Shown here: positions 12,065 through 23,488 of the stretch, piece after piece
How the letters are laid out: the number at the start of each line of letters is the position of its first letter
Numbering within the stretch: the first letter of the stretch is position 1
Assembly: GCF_022539315.1 (NCBI RefSeq)
Contig: NC_066316.1
Coordinates: forward strand, 10,059,501-10,123,500
Length of the DNA: 64,000 bases
From: Serinus canaria
Taxonomy: Eukaryota; Chordata; Aves; Passeriformes; Fringillidae
Direction: 5' to 3'
The notes under the pieces: model-generated
Told to the model about the DNA's origin: nothing
Databases searched by the model: none
What the model saw: the letters and a program-made list of their open reading frames with translations, nothing else
Program-made: the position numbers and the translations under genes

Positions 12065-13734
12065 GGCATCTGAGCTGGGCACTGTCAGCTGAGACAAAAC
12101 TCCCATTTCATTCCTGGATTTATAGGGGGTCATTTTTGGGAGAGGGGACAGTGATGTGTGAATCAAATGTTCTTCTCCCTGGCAGGACAAGCTGTATAAT
12201 TACAGATGGGCCATGCTGGAGTTGCCACACACTTCCAGCAAATGACACTGGATATTAGTGATTCTGCCTGATCTGCAGGAAGCAGCTCAAAGCTGCAGTT
12301 CTGCAGAATCACTGCATATTCCATATTCTTGCAGTCCTTAACTGAAGTCTTTCTGACTTGGAAATTAGATCCCCAGTGCTGCAAATGGTGCCAGAGTGAT
12401 TATTTGTCCCACAGCAAAATGGGAATAAACTCGTGGCAGTGTGGTTTTTTCTCATGTTGGCTGTATTTATAGATATGTAGATTTATAGCAGCTATTTTAG
12501 TATGAGATATGGGCTAGAAGTGCTTTGGGGCCTTAAAAAAAGGTTGATATGTGACAGAAAGGGAAGGGATATGGAAAGGGATATTTCCAAAGACAACCAT
12601 GCAGTTGTGGGAGACAAGCAAGATAAGGCAAAACTCTTAAAATGATGATCCACCAAAATCAGAAAGTCTTTCCAAAGGTGTCCTGGGAGAGGAATATTAA
12701 TGTGGGTTGTCTGGGGCAAAGGGTGATCTGTGATGGGCCTCAGGAAAGATGCCTCAGTGCAAGATGCACAGTCCAGGACCACAGGGAAGGAAAGGGAAGA
12801 TACAGGAACAGGTAGTGAGAGAATGAAGGGTAGAAAATTGACTGCTGGTGCCAGACACTACTGGAGCGGAATTATTATTGGTGTAAGTGTCAGCAGGAAC
12901 CTTTAACCACAGTGCTGGATGCAGGAGGATGAGCAAATGCAATGACTTTGAACTGCAGTCCTAATGTCTTTGTTCAGTGAAGTTTGCTTTCTGGATGGTT
13001 AAAAAAAAAAAAGTAAAAAAAAAGACCTTTTATTTTCCACTCCACCTTTAAACTCTAAAAGAATAGCACCTTTCATACTGCACTATAAACTGTGGAAGTA
13101 CCATCTCCACCCCTTTTCCTGAGTCTTTTTCATGTTAGAGCCTCTCCTGTGAATGGACTCTTCTATAAAGAGAGGAGAGCTCTGAGTCACCTGCTGGTTT
13201 TACCTCTGTCATTGGCCATAGTGGGCTCCTTCTCCTAAAATGCTCCCTGGGTCTTTCAGCCACCTGCCTTCTGGTGGGTAATGGCAGGAAGAAAGGCAGT
13301 GTGTGAGACAGCAAGAGCAGGGCTAAAATCAGCAGCAAGGTCTGACTTCTCCTTCAGTCCCTTAATTCTGTTTGCATCTCCCAAAGGCACTGCTTTCCCA
13401 TCACCACTGCTGGAATGTCAGAACCCCTAAGTATGCTTTTCTGGTTCTTAGAGAGTATAGTTTTTCAAGATGCATTCATGGAATTGGAGGACACTCCTGT
13501 CTTTCATAGAGCAGCAAATTTGAGATGTGAAGTTTGGGACATTTTTTATGAAATACAACAATTCTGCCTTAAAGCAGCAGCTGGATGCAGGACATTCAGT
13601 TGTACACACAGCTGCAGATATGCTACTGATATTTGAGTAGGTGGGTTCATTCATACGTGCGTTAGAAACAAAGCTTGTGTGGGATGATTATTTGGGAGAG
13701 TTGGCTGGATGAGGATAAAGAAAAAAAAAAAGTT
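12065..13734. other. Unique sequence, no gene seen
   Basis: An A-rich tract lies at about 13000-13023. Several open frames of 62-96 codons overlap on both strands without motifs. Confidence 0.5.
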
Positions 13735-14175
13735 GGGATGTGTTGTATTTTCAGGGCTCCCCGGATAGAGGAGGAATGATGAATCTGACTCCATGTTCTC
13801 AGAAGGCTAATTTATTATTTTATGTTACTATATTATATAAAAGAATACTAAAAGCTAAACTACACTAGAGTATACTAAAGAATACAGAAAGGATACAGAC
13901 AGACAGCTAAAAGATAATAATGAAAACTCGTGATTCCTTCCAGAGTCCTGACACAGCCTGACTGTGATTGGTCATTAAGTCAAAACAATTCCCATGAGAC
14001 CAATGAAACAATGACCTGTTGGTTAAACAATCTCCAACCACATTCCAAAGCAGCAAAACACAGGAGAAGCAAATCAGATAATTATTGTTTTCATTTTTCT
14101 CTGAGGCTTCTCAGCTTCCCAGGAGAAAGTTCTGGGCAAAGGGATTTTTCAGAAAATATGACTGTGACAGGGATG
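13735..14175 (-). repeat. 6-bp target-site duplication of LTR copy 4
   Basis: GGGATG occurs exactly at 13735-13740 and 14170-14175. Confidence 0.85.
13741..14169 (-). mobile_element. Solo ERV LTR, family 1, copy 4
   Basis: A 429-bp solo LTR in minus orientation, from TGTTGTATTTTCAGGGCTCC to ATATGACTGTGACA on the plus strand, so canonical TG...CA ends in both directions. It has the inverted CCAAT box (TGATTGGTCATTAAG), the TA-rich zone at 13810-13890 and the GAGGCTTCTCAGCTTCCCAG block. It is one of the closest copies to the apparent family consensus. Confidence 0.93.
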
Positions 14176-16593
14176 GAAAGAAGTTAACTCAGCTGATGCT
14201 TCCCATTCCAGTTTGTCTCCACTACCCTGCATGGGCTGATCCCACTCTGCTCACAACTGCTTCCACCTGGAAGTGAAAAGAGCAGAACCACTTTTTTATG
14301 GCACTTGCAAACCACTTGCCTGAGTTAGAGGCCCTTAGGTTTTTATAATTTCTATAAATACAGTACTTATATTTTTATTTTTTGTAAAATTTGTAATTTT
14401 ATTTTTCCTTCAGTATTACACTGTTTCTCCTTTTCACTTTACCCTGTTGAGTGAATGATCTAGTTCATTCTCTAACAAATCCTCAATGATGAAAACTGTT
14501 ATGTTCTTTAGACCTTTTCCCTTACCTTTCTGTCATGATACATCAATCTCTCTTTGCAATTCTTTTTGGTTTTTTCTTTTTGTTTTCCCACAGGTTTACA
14601 TCCCTGGAAATGCATGCTCACTCAGGCCTCTTTCAGTTAATAGAAAAATTAGGTTTTTTCCTGGCATTTGTTTCCAATAATTTACCTAAGGAGCAGAAAT
14701 AATACCTGGAGCTAATTTTACTAATTTCACTGATATTACCCAGGGCTGCATATAAATCACTGTGTACATTTCATTTTCTTGACCACTAATTTTGCTGTTC
14801 TCTCTGGAAGCTGTGACTGGGGCTGGAGAAATCATTATCTCAGACTTTCATGAGACACACACTGTAATTTTTACTTGTAACAGGATCTATGATAAATCGA
14901 GTTCATTAACTTCAAGCCAGTCCCCGGCTCTTGATTTCTAATCAGTTTTTATTTTGCTCAGAGATCACTGGCTGCTAAAGCATAGCATCAGTCTTCAATC
15001 AGAAATGAAATTAATCTCTTTTTAGAGCTGAGAGGCAAAGGGCCTTTTCTGAAGCTGGTTTGAGGGAGGCTCAGTTTTTATGCTCATGCTCTTCATAACC
15101 TGCCTTCCATCAGAGGCTGCTGTCTCCGGAGTCCTGCCAGCAGAGCAGTTTGTGCCAGAGCTCCCTACCCCACCATGGGCAGGGCTCTCTGAGTTATTCC
15201 AGGCAGTCTGAAGGGCTGGTCCTTTGGCATCTCCTGAAGTCAGAGGAGGGCAAGATTCACCTCAGCAATGGGAAGAGTGGCAGCAGCCTCCAAGCCCTCC
15301 ATGGGGCTGTGACCGTGCAGCCACCAGTGGCAGCTGCTCCCTGTGTTTGTCCTTGGCAGGTGATGGGCAGCAGGAGAGCTGGGCAGAATTGGCCCCAGCC
15401 TAAGCCAAGATTGGTGCTGTGGCATTCTTCCCATCCATTCTGGGTCAGTCTGAAAAGCCAAAGAGGCAAAGGTTGTGTCTGTTGCACAGAGCACCGATGT
15501 GGGTTGGTGCAGGTGGTGGTGAAGACTCCACAGCTTTGGGAAACTCTGCAATATTTAGGTGATAATTTCTCCTTAGCTGGAAGGTTTGATGTGGCTCCTT
15601 CTGCTGTATTGAGGGCAATACTGCTCTACACCAGGGCTGATCCAGTGCTTTTCTCCCCAGGGGAGGCAGTTCCATCCCAAAGAGCCTGGAGCCACATCTG
15701 GGAGCTTGTCTTGGCCACCTCCATCCCAGTGCAGTGTATCAGTACAGGCTGACTTTGGCTGCCATGTGCAACAATTAAATAACATCATCCTCCTTGCTGA
15801 TAACACCTGCAAGGGCCATAGTTTGAAAAGTTTTCTCAGGACTTTCTTTATCAAGAAAGATGGTCCTGGCTGACCATCACGTGGAGGAAGCCCTCTGACA
15901 ATTACACTGTAAGGATAAATAAAATTTAATCCTTCATTCAGTAGGATTTAGGATGACTTTGTAAGATGCAGGATGAGTTTGCCTGCTCCTGAGCCAGGGA
16001 GGAGATAACCAGCTGCTGGTCCTGCAAGTGGAGAGGACGTGATGAGGAGTGAGCAGCTGTTTCTGATTTATTGAGTACCAAGACATCCTTGATGCCAAAC
16101 ACACGAGGCTGAGCTGAGTTTCTTGTACCTGAGGTTGGCCTGGCAGCTCTTCCCAGCCTCATTTCCCTCTGGGTGCTCCTGCCCTTCTGGCACAGGAGAG
16201 CTGGGATGCTGCTGGGCTCTGTCACTGCCTGTTTGCTGATCTGCTGAGAGGTGATTTGAGAGACAGGGGCTGGCAGCTCTGTGACTCCAGCCAAATCCAA
16301 TTCATTGAGGATTTGTGCTGCTTTCCTTGCTGCTGTAATTTAGCAGGGCTCTGTCGATTTAGTGGTAAATTTAGCTTTTTAGCCTCTAAAAAGCACCATT
16401 TCAGTAAGGTGCAAATGAAGCTGGCAGTCTGATAGCTTGGTCTGTAGCCCAGTCACTAGTCCTTGGAAACAAAATGACCACTGTAAATTTCAGTTCTAAT
16501 GATGGCTGAAGCAAAATATCTGTATGCTGTACCTCTTTAACATTACTGTGTTTATCAAGAGATACACGGAAATGGACATTTTCCATATCTTGG

Positions 16594-16597
<4 letters not shown>
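14176..16597. other. Unique sequence including a GC-richer patch
   Basis: The stretch 15110-15760 is richer in GC than its surroundings and carries a 200-codon plus-strand frame (15150-15752) with overlapping long frames on the minus strand. Open frames on both strands point to base composition, not selection. It has no recognisable domain. A pyrimidine-rich tract ending in CCCACAG at 14593 resembles a splice acceptor. Confidence 0.45.
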
Positions 16598-16629
<32 letters not shown>

Positions 16630-16639
16630 TTTTTTTTTC
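16598..16639. repeat. (TA)n microsatellite followed by poly(T)
   Basis: About 14 TA dinucleotides at 16598-16626, then a T run to about 16639. Confidence 0.95.
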
Positions 16640-16795
16640 TTAACTGAGCTGTATGATTTTTGCCTTAGGTCTTGGAGAAGGTTTTGCTGACCTTGGAGGA
16701 TGTGAAAGGCCAATAAAATGTGATTGTGTGAGATGTGTTCTATCTTCCTGGGGAGCAGAAAACACATCTGAAGGAGGTAAAGCCTGAGGAATGGT

Positions 16796-16882
16796 CTTGG
16801 TTTAAGGCAATTTGAAGATGTGGGCACTCTCAAATGAGTTTCCTGCCCTTAGTTATAACCAGTCCCTTTCCACTGTTATTAT
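16796..16882. mobile_element. Diverged interspersed repeat, LTR-like, copy 2
   Basis: GGTCTTGGTTTAAGGCAATT and CCCTTAGTTATAACCAGTCC match the repeat at 9104-9188 in the same order and spacing, with substitutions and a small insertion. Outside this block the two diverge. Confidence 0.5.
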
Positions 16883-19800
16883 GGCATGATTATCCCAGAG
16901 CAAAAAGGTTTGGATTCCTTTTCCTCTGTAACTCCTCAGAGAGAGGGCACAGCCAGAAGTTCTCATCAAGAAAAACATCAGCTCTTTCACAAATAATTAG
17001 ATGCCTTCTACTGACACACACTTAAACCTTGCTCTTGTTGTCTTCTCTCTTGTGTGTGGGAATCAGAAAAGTTTTATTTATTAATGGTTCAGACATGTTT
17101 TAGTTGTGACCAGATGAAGTCAGAAGAGACTGTTGGGCTTTCATAACTTATAGAACAGAATTATTTAGGCCATTTGCAAGGAAAAAGATTTAGGTTTTTC
17201 ACTGCCCTGGCAAGTTAAAAGGTCTTTGTATCCTAGAGAGCTGTAAGATCCTGAGGAGATGGATGAGTTTCACTAATCCTGTGGTGAAGGGCAAGGGACA
17301 TTTCCTTAACAAAGACTAAAAAAAATTTTTTTTGGTTAAATTTCAGTCAGGTATTATTGGGGGAACTTTGAAGAATATTGTTAAATTAACTACACACTAG
17401 GTTCTTTGTGTTAAACACTTTTAAAAATTCAATCTTTTATTCCTACTTTTTAGTGTTTTATGGATTAGTGGTGTAAAAAATGTTGTGGCTATGACAAGGC
17501 CTTGTAATTATCTGCAAAAACTGGTGGGGAATAGGAAAGCTTAAAATCTGAGTGAGGCTCAAAATTATCTGGGAGAACTTGGGTCACAGTAATTTCCATC
17601 ACTGGTGCTCAACTTCCAGCCTTCCTACTGGCAACTGGGAATTTTTCAACCTTGAATTACCTTGGAAAGTGTGATTCATTTAGAGCTCAGCTTTCAGCTG
17701 GGTCTTACAGCCTAATTAAAAGAGATGAGGGGATAAAGACACAGCATGGGAATGCCAAAATGGGGCATTTGTTCAACAGCAAACCAGTTTCTCTTTGAAA
17801 ATATCGTGTTCAAGCTTCACAGTGCCTAAATCCCCTAAATCCCAGTCTCACACTCACTGGGCATGAGGAGGAAATTCTGATAATTTAAAAAAAACTTTCA
17901 AAAGGTTTTTGAAGGTGTGCACTGTCAAGCCATACCAATAAACAGAAACAACTGTGTCTTGTGACTGCTGAAGCCAGGAAGAACCTGTTCCAGATGCTGG
18001 GGAAATTCCCTGTGCCTTGCAGGATGAGGTGCCCATGCAGAAGTACCACAGTACCTGTGCAGAAATACCTTCTCCCAGGAATTGCTGGTGGCTTCCCCCA
18101 GCAATGTGAAGTGGCAAAATAGGGAAAGGCTCTTCTTCCCTTCAGGATGAGAGTGGTAAATACGTGGTTTTGTGAGTTGTATTCCAGCACAGCAACACTC
18201 AGGCAGACAACCAGGGTACCAAGTGTCTTTGTGTTTTATGCATGTTGGTGTTAATGCTTTGAGGGCAAGGAGTGCTGCCTTGCACTTCAGTGCTTACAGC
18301 AGCATGGCTTGTAATTTAATTTTCTTTTGTTTGGTTGATTGATTTGGTGACTTTGATACAAATATTCTGGTTTCTGAATTATCCATGGGAAAAAAAATTC
18401 TCAGAAAAGGCCTCTTTCCTTGAAATAGGTTTGACCCTCACAGTAAGCATTATTTCTTTATCTCCTACCAAGGAAAAAGTCACTAAACTATTCAGAGGCT
18501 GCAGGGAAATCCAATGGCATCTTCAGTTACTACTACCTTTTTGTTTTGTTTTTGTTTAAAGCACTAAAGAAGAGGGACATATCACAGTAGCTGCTTGGGA
18601 CTCCATGAGGGGAATCTGCATCTTCTTTTTCTCATTAACTTGTGTCTTACATAAATCAGGGATGTCACAAATTGCTCACAGAACGTGGTGTTCCTTTTCT
18701 CCCTTCCCTGCTGGATGTCTGTCATGTTCAAACATCCCACCTGGTAGTAGCCTGAGTGCTGTGAGCTATTTCAGTGTAACTGAAATATATTTGACATCCT
18801 CCATATTGCCATGGAGGATGCCAAATAACTCTTCTCAGGGTCTTTGCAGCTTCTTTATTCATTGCTATCAGTGGTGTGGAGAAACTTATTTGAAAAAAAA
18901 CCGCCCCAAACAAGTGTAAGCCAAAGTGGGAGGTGCAGCAGGAAAGAAACTCAAAATATTAAATTTGTGGTTTACATTAAGCTTTTACATTTTACATTTA
19001 CATCATGGTATCTTATTGTGGGTTTATTACATAAAGTGACATTTAATCAGTGGGGAGAATCATTGAGCTGGTTTTCACGGGAGGAGTTTTTGCCTGTCCT
19101 GAAATCCGGATGGCTGTTAAGTGGTGGGTCCTACTCCCTGAAAATAAATGCCCTCCTTAGGTAGGCCTGTGGGTTGTTCTTGGACTGAGTGACCTGAATA
19201 ATCTCTGAGGAATGTTTTCTCTGACCCTGGTGTCTCCTGGGAGCTGCAGCAGACGAGGCCATGGCAGTGGCTAGGAGGAGACACTGGGAATCATTGCAGT
19301 GGATTGAACTTGTGGGCCATTTCCCTTGGTGTCCATATCCAGCAGCAATGGCTTGTATCAGATGAAAATGTGAGCAAAGATAATGCCCTCCACCCTGTAA
19401 TTATTGGAGTCTAATTATTGAGACAGCAAGGTTTACACCATTCCTGTTTTTTGGTGCTGTGTCATTTCATTAATTGAATTGACCAGCAGAGTAACATGGG
19501 AGGCTGTGGACATATTCTTAAAAATCCTGGGCTCCTTCTGCCTTGCCAAAGTACCAAGTCTCTGTCTGAGTGATGACTGCTCCAGTGGATTTTAGTGTTT
19601 CTCACAAATACTCCCTGGACAATGTAATCTTTCTGTTTATCCAATCTTGATGAAATACAAGAGGAGTGCAAGCTTATCATTATGCCACAAATCAGGAAAG
19701 GCCAATTTTAAATGCAAATTTTGTCTTTTTGAAAGGATTGCCTAGATGAAATGTGCTGAGTGGAGCTGCCTGCATTCTGAATGCTCAGAATGTGCTGGGT

Positions 19801-20152
19801 TTGGTAAAAAGCTATAATTTTCTGTTACAATAATACAGCTGTGGGGAATTATGTGGTAGCTAAATTCATATCAATTTTCCCAAGAATTAGAAACAGTCCT
19901 ACTCAGCCCCAAAGACAAAGAGGAATAAGGAGGTGATAGCATCCAGCAGGATGATCATAGAGCAGATTGTTTTGGAATGTTACCAAGAAGCCATCAAAGC
20001 TGTGAAGCTGGACCTGACTCCCTAGTCCCAGTTCTTCATTGTCAGAAGACAGCAGAAGGAAGAGCTGGAGGATGGCAGATCACAAATAATTTGAAGATAA
20101 GGAAAAAAAAAAGATAGCTTTTATTTTTTTCTTCTTTTACATGCCTGAGGGT
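16883..20152. other. Unique sequence, no gene seen
   Basis: A TAAT-rich patch near 19395-19425 (TGTAATTATTGGAGTCTAAT) could be conserved noncoding sequence, but nothing here proves it. Open frames reach 106 codons with no motifs. Confidence 0.5.
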
Positions 20153-20188
20153 AAAAAAAAAAAAAGAAAAAAGAAAAAAGAAAAAAAA
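20153..20188. repeat. A-rich simple repeat
   Basis: A runs with regularly placed G (AAAAAAGAAAAAAG pattern). Confidence 0.9.
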
Positions 20189-21581
20189 CACGTTAAAAAT
20201 ACAAATTTCAGGAAAATATCTGCTGAAATGCAATTATTTTTAATCCAGCTCTGAGGAACCCACTGAAGTCAGTGGGACAACACACCTTAAGAAAATGCTT
20301 AAATACTTTAATGCTTTGCTGTATTTGTGATATGGACATTACACAGAAATTACACAGCTGGAAAATTCCAAAGAATTAATGAAAGCAAAAAAAGAAAAGT
20401 GGGATGAGACTGTGATGAGCAGCAGAGCAGGCAGGGCTGAAACCTGCCATTTTAAAGGAGGAAAACAGTGAAGTGGCTGAGGCTGCTTTGTTGGAATTAG
20501 AGGAAAAAAATAATCTTACACTGCATCCTGTACATTATTAACAGCAAGAAAAATAATTGTTGCCTCCAGCTTGAAACTGTGGCTAATTGCATTTAAGTGT
20601 TCATTGCAGGCTAACATAATTAGACCTTCAGTGTGTTTCATAAATACATGACTTAAATTATGCAGGGAGGGAGGAAGTGTCCTTTGCAGTTCTTTCCTGT
20701 CTTCCTTTCCCTCTGCTTCCACAGCTGTTTCTCAGCCTTCCTTCTTAGATGATCCTACTGCCTGTGCTGGAACTGATTGTGGAGGCAATTTCTTACTGAG
20801 ACAGAGTCTTGCTGGTTTTGCCCCTGGTGACAGACAGGTTTGGGAAGATTCAGCTTGGCAGAGGATTTCAGGAACTTCAGCCTCACCGAAGCTGTGCTTT
20901 CATGTCTCTGATCCTCACTACAGATCCCAAATGCCTAATTTAAATAATAAGCTTTTGTAAAATGAGGGAAGAAGGCATTAAAAAAGAGGGAAAAAAAAAA
21001 AACAAAAACCAAGCCAACAAGCCCAAAGATTCTCTGCCTTTCTAAAAATGCAATTTCCTTGTAAAACAACTGGTAATTATTTAGGTGATGTATGTTCCTG
21101 TGTCTGCAACAGATTTGTGTTGTTTTTTTTCCCCTCACTGACATACAGAGGATAGAAACACGTTATGCATTTCATTACTTTTGGCTAGAAGTTGCAGTGA
21201 TGTTCTCTATTGCTATTTGAGGATAAAATATCGTCCACCCATTCTCCATCCTTTCTCTCATGTCCTAATTTAGATGCATGCAGCTCCTGAAATTAGTTCC
21301 ATTTAGCCTGATCCCTATTTTTGTCTCTCTTCCACCTTTATTTTCATCGAGCCATGAGGCTAAAAATGCAGACCTTAGGCAGGGAAGCAGCCACAGAGCT
21401 GCTCTGGCTGGCAGCTGGAGGGTGTGCAGGCTCTGTCACACGGCTGCCAGCTCACAGGAGGTGTGGGATGTCACCTGCAGCTTCCCCTGGTCCCTGCCAG
21501 TCATTAGCTTTGCATAAACTGGGGGAGACAGATTTGGGAGTGGTTGTGGCTGAAGGAGTGCCTGCCTAGGGAGAGAGGATG
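20189..21581. other. Unique sequence, no gene seen
   Basis: One further A run lies at about 20990-21006. No exon or repeat family was recognised. Confidence 0.5.
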
Positions 21582-21975
21582 GAGAGAGGAGAGCTGACTG
21601 GTGGAGCTGGAGAAAGGAGAGCTGATTGATGGAGCTGGAGAAAGGAGAGCTGACTGATGGAGCTGGAGAAAGGAGAGCTGACTGGTGGAGCTGGAGAAAG
21701 GAGAGCTGACTGATGGAGCTGGAGAAAGGAGAGCTGACTGATGGAGCTAGAGAAAGGAGAGCTGACGATGGGCTGATGGAGCTGATGAGGGAGAAAGGAG
21801 AGCTGACTGGTGGAGCTGGAGAAAGGAGAGCTGATTGATGGAGCTGGAGAAAGGAGAGCTGACTGATGGAGCTGGAGAAAGGAGAGCTGACTGGTGGAGC
21901 TAGAGAAAGGAGAGCTGACTGGTGGAGCTGGAGAAAGGAGAGCTGATTGATGGAGCTGGAGAAAAGGAGAGCTAA
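21582..21975. repeat. 28-bp minisatellite, about 14 copies
   Basis: The unit is 28 bp, of the form GGAGCTGGAGAAAGGAGAGC plus TGACTGAT. GAGAGCT recurs at about 21590, 21616, 21644, 21672, 21700, 21728 and 21756, then after an irregular unit at about 21797, 21825, 21853, 21881, 21909, 21937 and 21966. The purine strand is the plus strand. Units differ mainly as GACTGGTGG, GATTGATGG or GACTGATGG. Because 28 is not divisible by three and the unit contains no minus-strand stop in any frame, every minus frame stays open. This gives spurious frames of 243 and 146 codons with a 28-residue Ser/Leu/Pro-rich period. Confidence 0.97.
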
Positions 21976-22689
21976 TTGAGCATGAACACAGCCATGGAAG
22001 GGACAAATGGTTGGAGGAGGAGGGAATGGTTGGAGAGGAAAAGGCTGTTCAGCAAAATAAGCAAACAAAGGGAATGCCCCAGGCTGTGATTCCACTAGAC
22101 TGAGCAAAATAAGAGTGAGCCTGGTTAGTAGGTGGTGGGAGGCAGTGGGGATCCCAGGGTTTATCATGGCTGGCCTTCCCCTGCATTTAGCTGTGTGACA
22201 CCTTAATGACTGTCACAACAGAGATTTTTTCCACCTTGAGTCTCAGTAGTTGCCTCCTGGTAGTTGCCATAATATTGTGTTGATTGATTTTCTAATGGTT
22301 TTATTGCTTTGCCTCACCTCCTGTCTTGATACCTTGTGTAGTGCTGCTGTGGACTCTTGAACTCCTGTTGCATGTTAGCTGAAGTGACTTCTGCCACATT
22401 TAGTGCTTGTGGCTGTTCTCTGGGATGAGAGGGACGGGTCAGTGCTGTCTCAGAAGGCTTTGTCTTTGTGCAGAGCCTTTCAACCTGAAATAGGAGTGAT
22501 TGTGTTACAGGGTAATGATAAAGTAAGGACTGAAACTGAGATCCAGTTTTTGTGCCCCTTACTTGGGAAACTCTGTTTCAATTTCTCTTAGCCAATTTCA
22601 TAGCTAAGCTTAAAGATTAAAAAGGGAACATCCTTCACAGACCTTTTAAGCAGCATATCCATAAATGAAAGACTGAAAGCCATTCAAGT
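21976..22689. other. Unique sequence, no gene seen
   Basis: This is the right flank of the minisatellite, still purine-rich up to about 22050. Nothing else was recognised. Confidence 0.5.
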
Positions 22690-23050
22690 AAAAAGGAACC
22701 TCAGGAGTTCTTTACTCCAAACTCCAGCTAAAAGCAAGGTCAGCTGGTCAGAGAAGTCAGGCTACTCAGAGAATTACTTATTTGGACCTTAAAAATGTCT
22801 CCTAGTGGAGGCTGCATTTCCCTGGACAACCTCTGTCCCTGCTTGACTGCCCCAAGACAATAAAGGTCTTCCTTGTGTCCAGGTGTATCCCTTCCTGTTT
22901 CCATTTCTGCCTGTGGGTTGTTCCTCTTCCCCCACTCAGTGCTGTGAAGGGCTTGGCCCTGTGCTTGTTGTAACATTCTCAGAGATGGTTCTTGCTCCAA
23001 ATCCAACTCTTCAAGCCCAGGAGCCTCAGTCTGTGCTCCCAGGTGATGCT
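22690..23050 (-). mobile_element. CR1 LINE fragment
   Basis: Reverse-complement CR1: TCTTCCTTGTGTCCAGGTGT, then ATCCCTTCCTGTTTCCATTT, and a left part with CTGGACAACCTCTGTCCCTG. The right third (from about 22960) is more diverged and its boundary is uncertain. Confidence 0.7.
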
Positions 23051-23319
23051 GCAGGCACCAACCACACGGTGACCCCACGCTGCCCTTGTTCCAGTGCTGC
23101 CTTGTGCCACTTTTCAGTCTGCATCCAATGTAAAGTAGAGGCTTGGGGCACAGTGTGAAGAGCTCAAGCTGAGGTACATGACCTGATTTGCTCTCCCCTT
23201 GTGCCCAGATTCACCCATTTTCACCAGGAGGGCCATCGGGTTGGGCATGAATTGTGTTTTCTCAGTAAACACAGCCATGCTAAATTGAACAAGTGAAGAA
23301 ACCAAAGCATTGCTCTGTT

Positions 23320-23488
23320 CTTTGTGGAGGGAAGGGAAGTGGTCAGAGCACCAAGCCTGCCAGAGTCCAATGAATATTTGGACAGTTCTCTCAGGCACAT
23401 GATTGGGATTCTTGGGGCTGGTCTTGTGCAGGACCATGACATGTGTGGGTTCCTTCTAACTCGCAGTATTCCACGATTCTGTGATTGC
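23320..23488 (+). mobile_element. CR1 LINE 3' end
   Basis: Sense-strand CR1 3' end: GAAGTGGTCAGAGCACCAAG, then AGAGTCCAATGAATATTTGG, then TGGTCTTGTGCAGGACCATG, and the terminal GGTTCCTTCTAACTCGCAGT followed by CACGATTCTGTGATT, the short repeated tail typical of CR1. Confidence 0.88.

Noticed and set aside
15150..15752. A 200-codon plus-strand open frame
   Set aside because: No domain, signal peptide or splice context; minus-strand frames of 76-103 codons overlap it, which points to local GC content.
21436..22167. A 243-codon minus-strand open frame, Ser/Leu/Pro-rich with a 28-residue period
   Set aside because: It is a by-product of the 28-bp minisatellite, whose unit lacks minus-strand stops in every frame; a second 146-codon frame overlaps it for the same reason.
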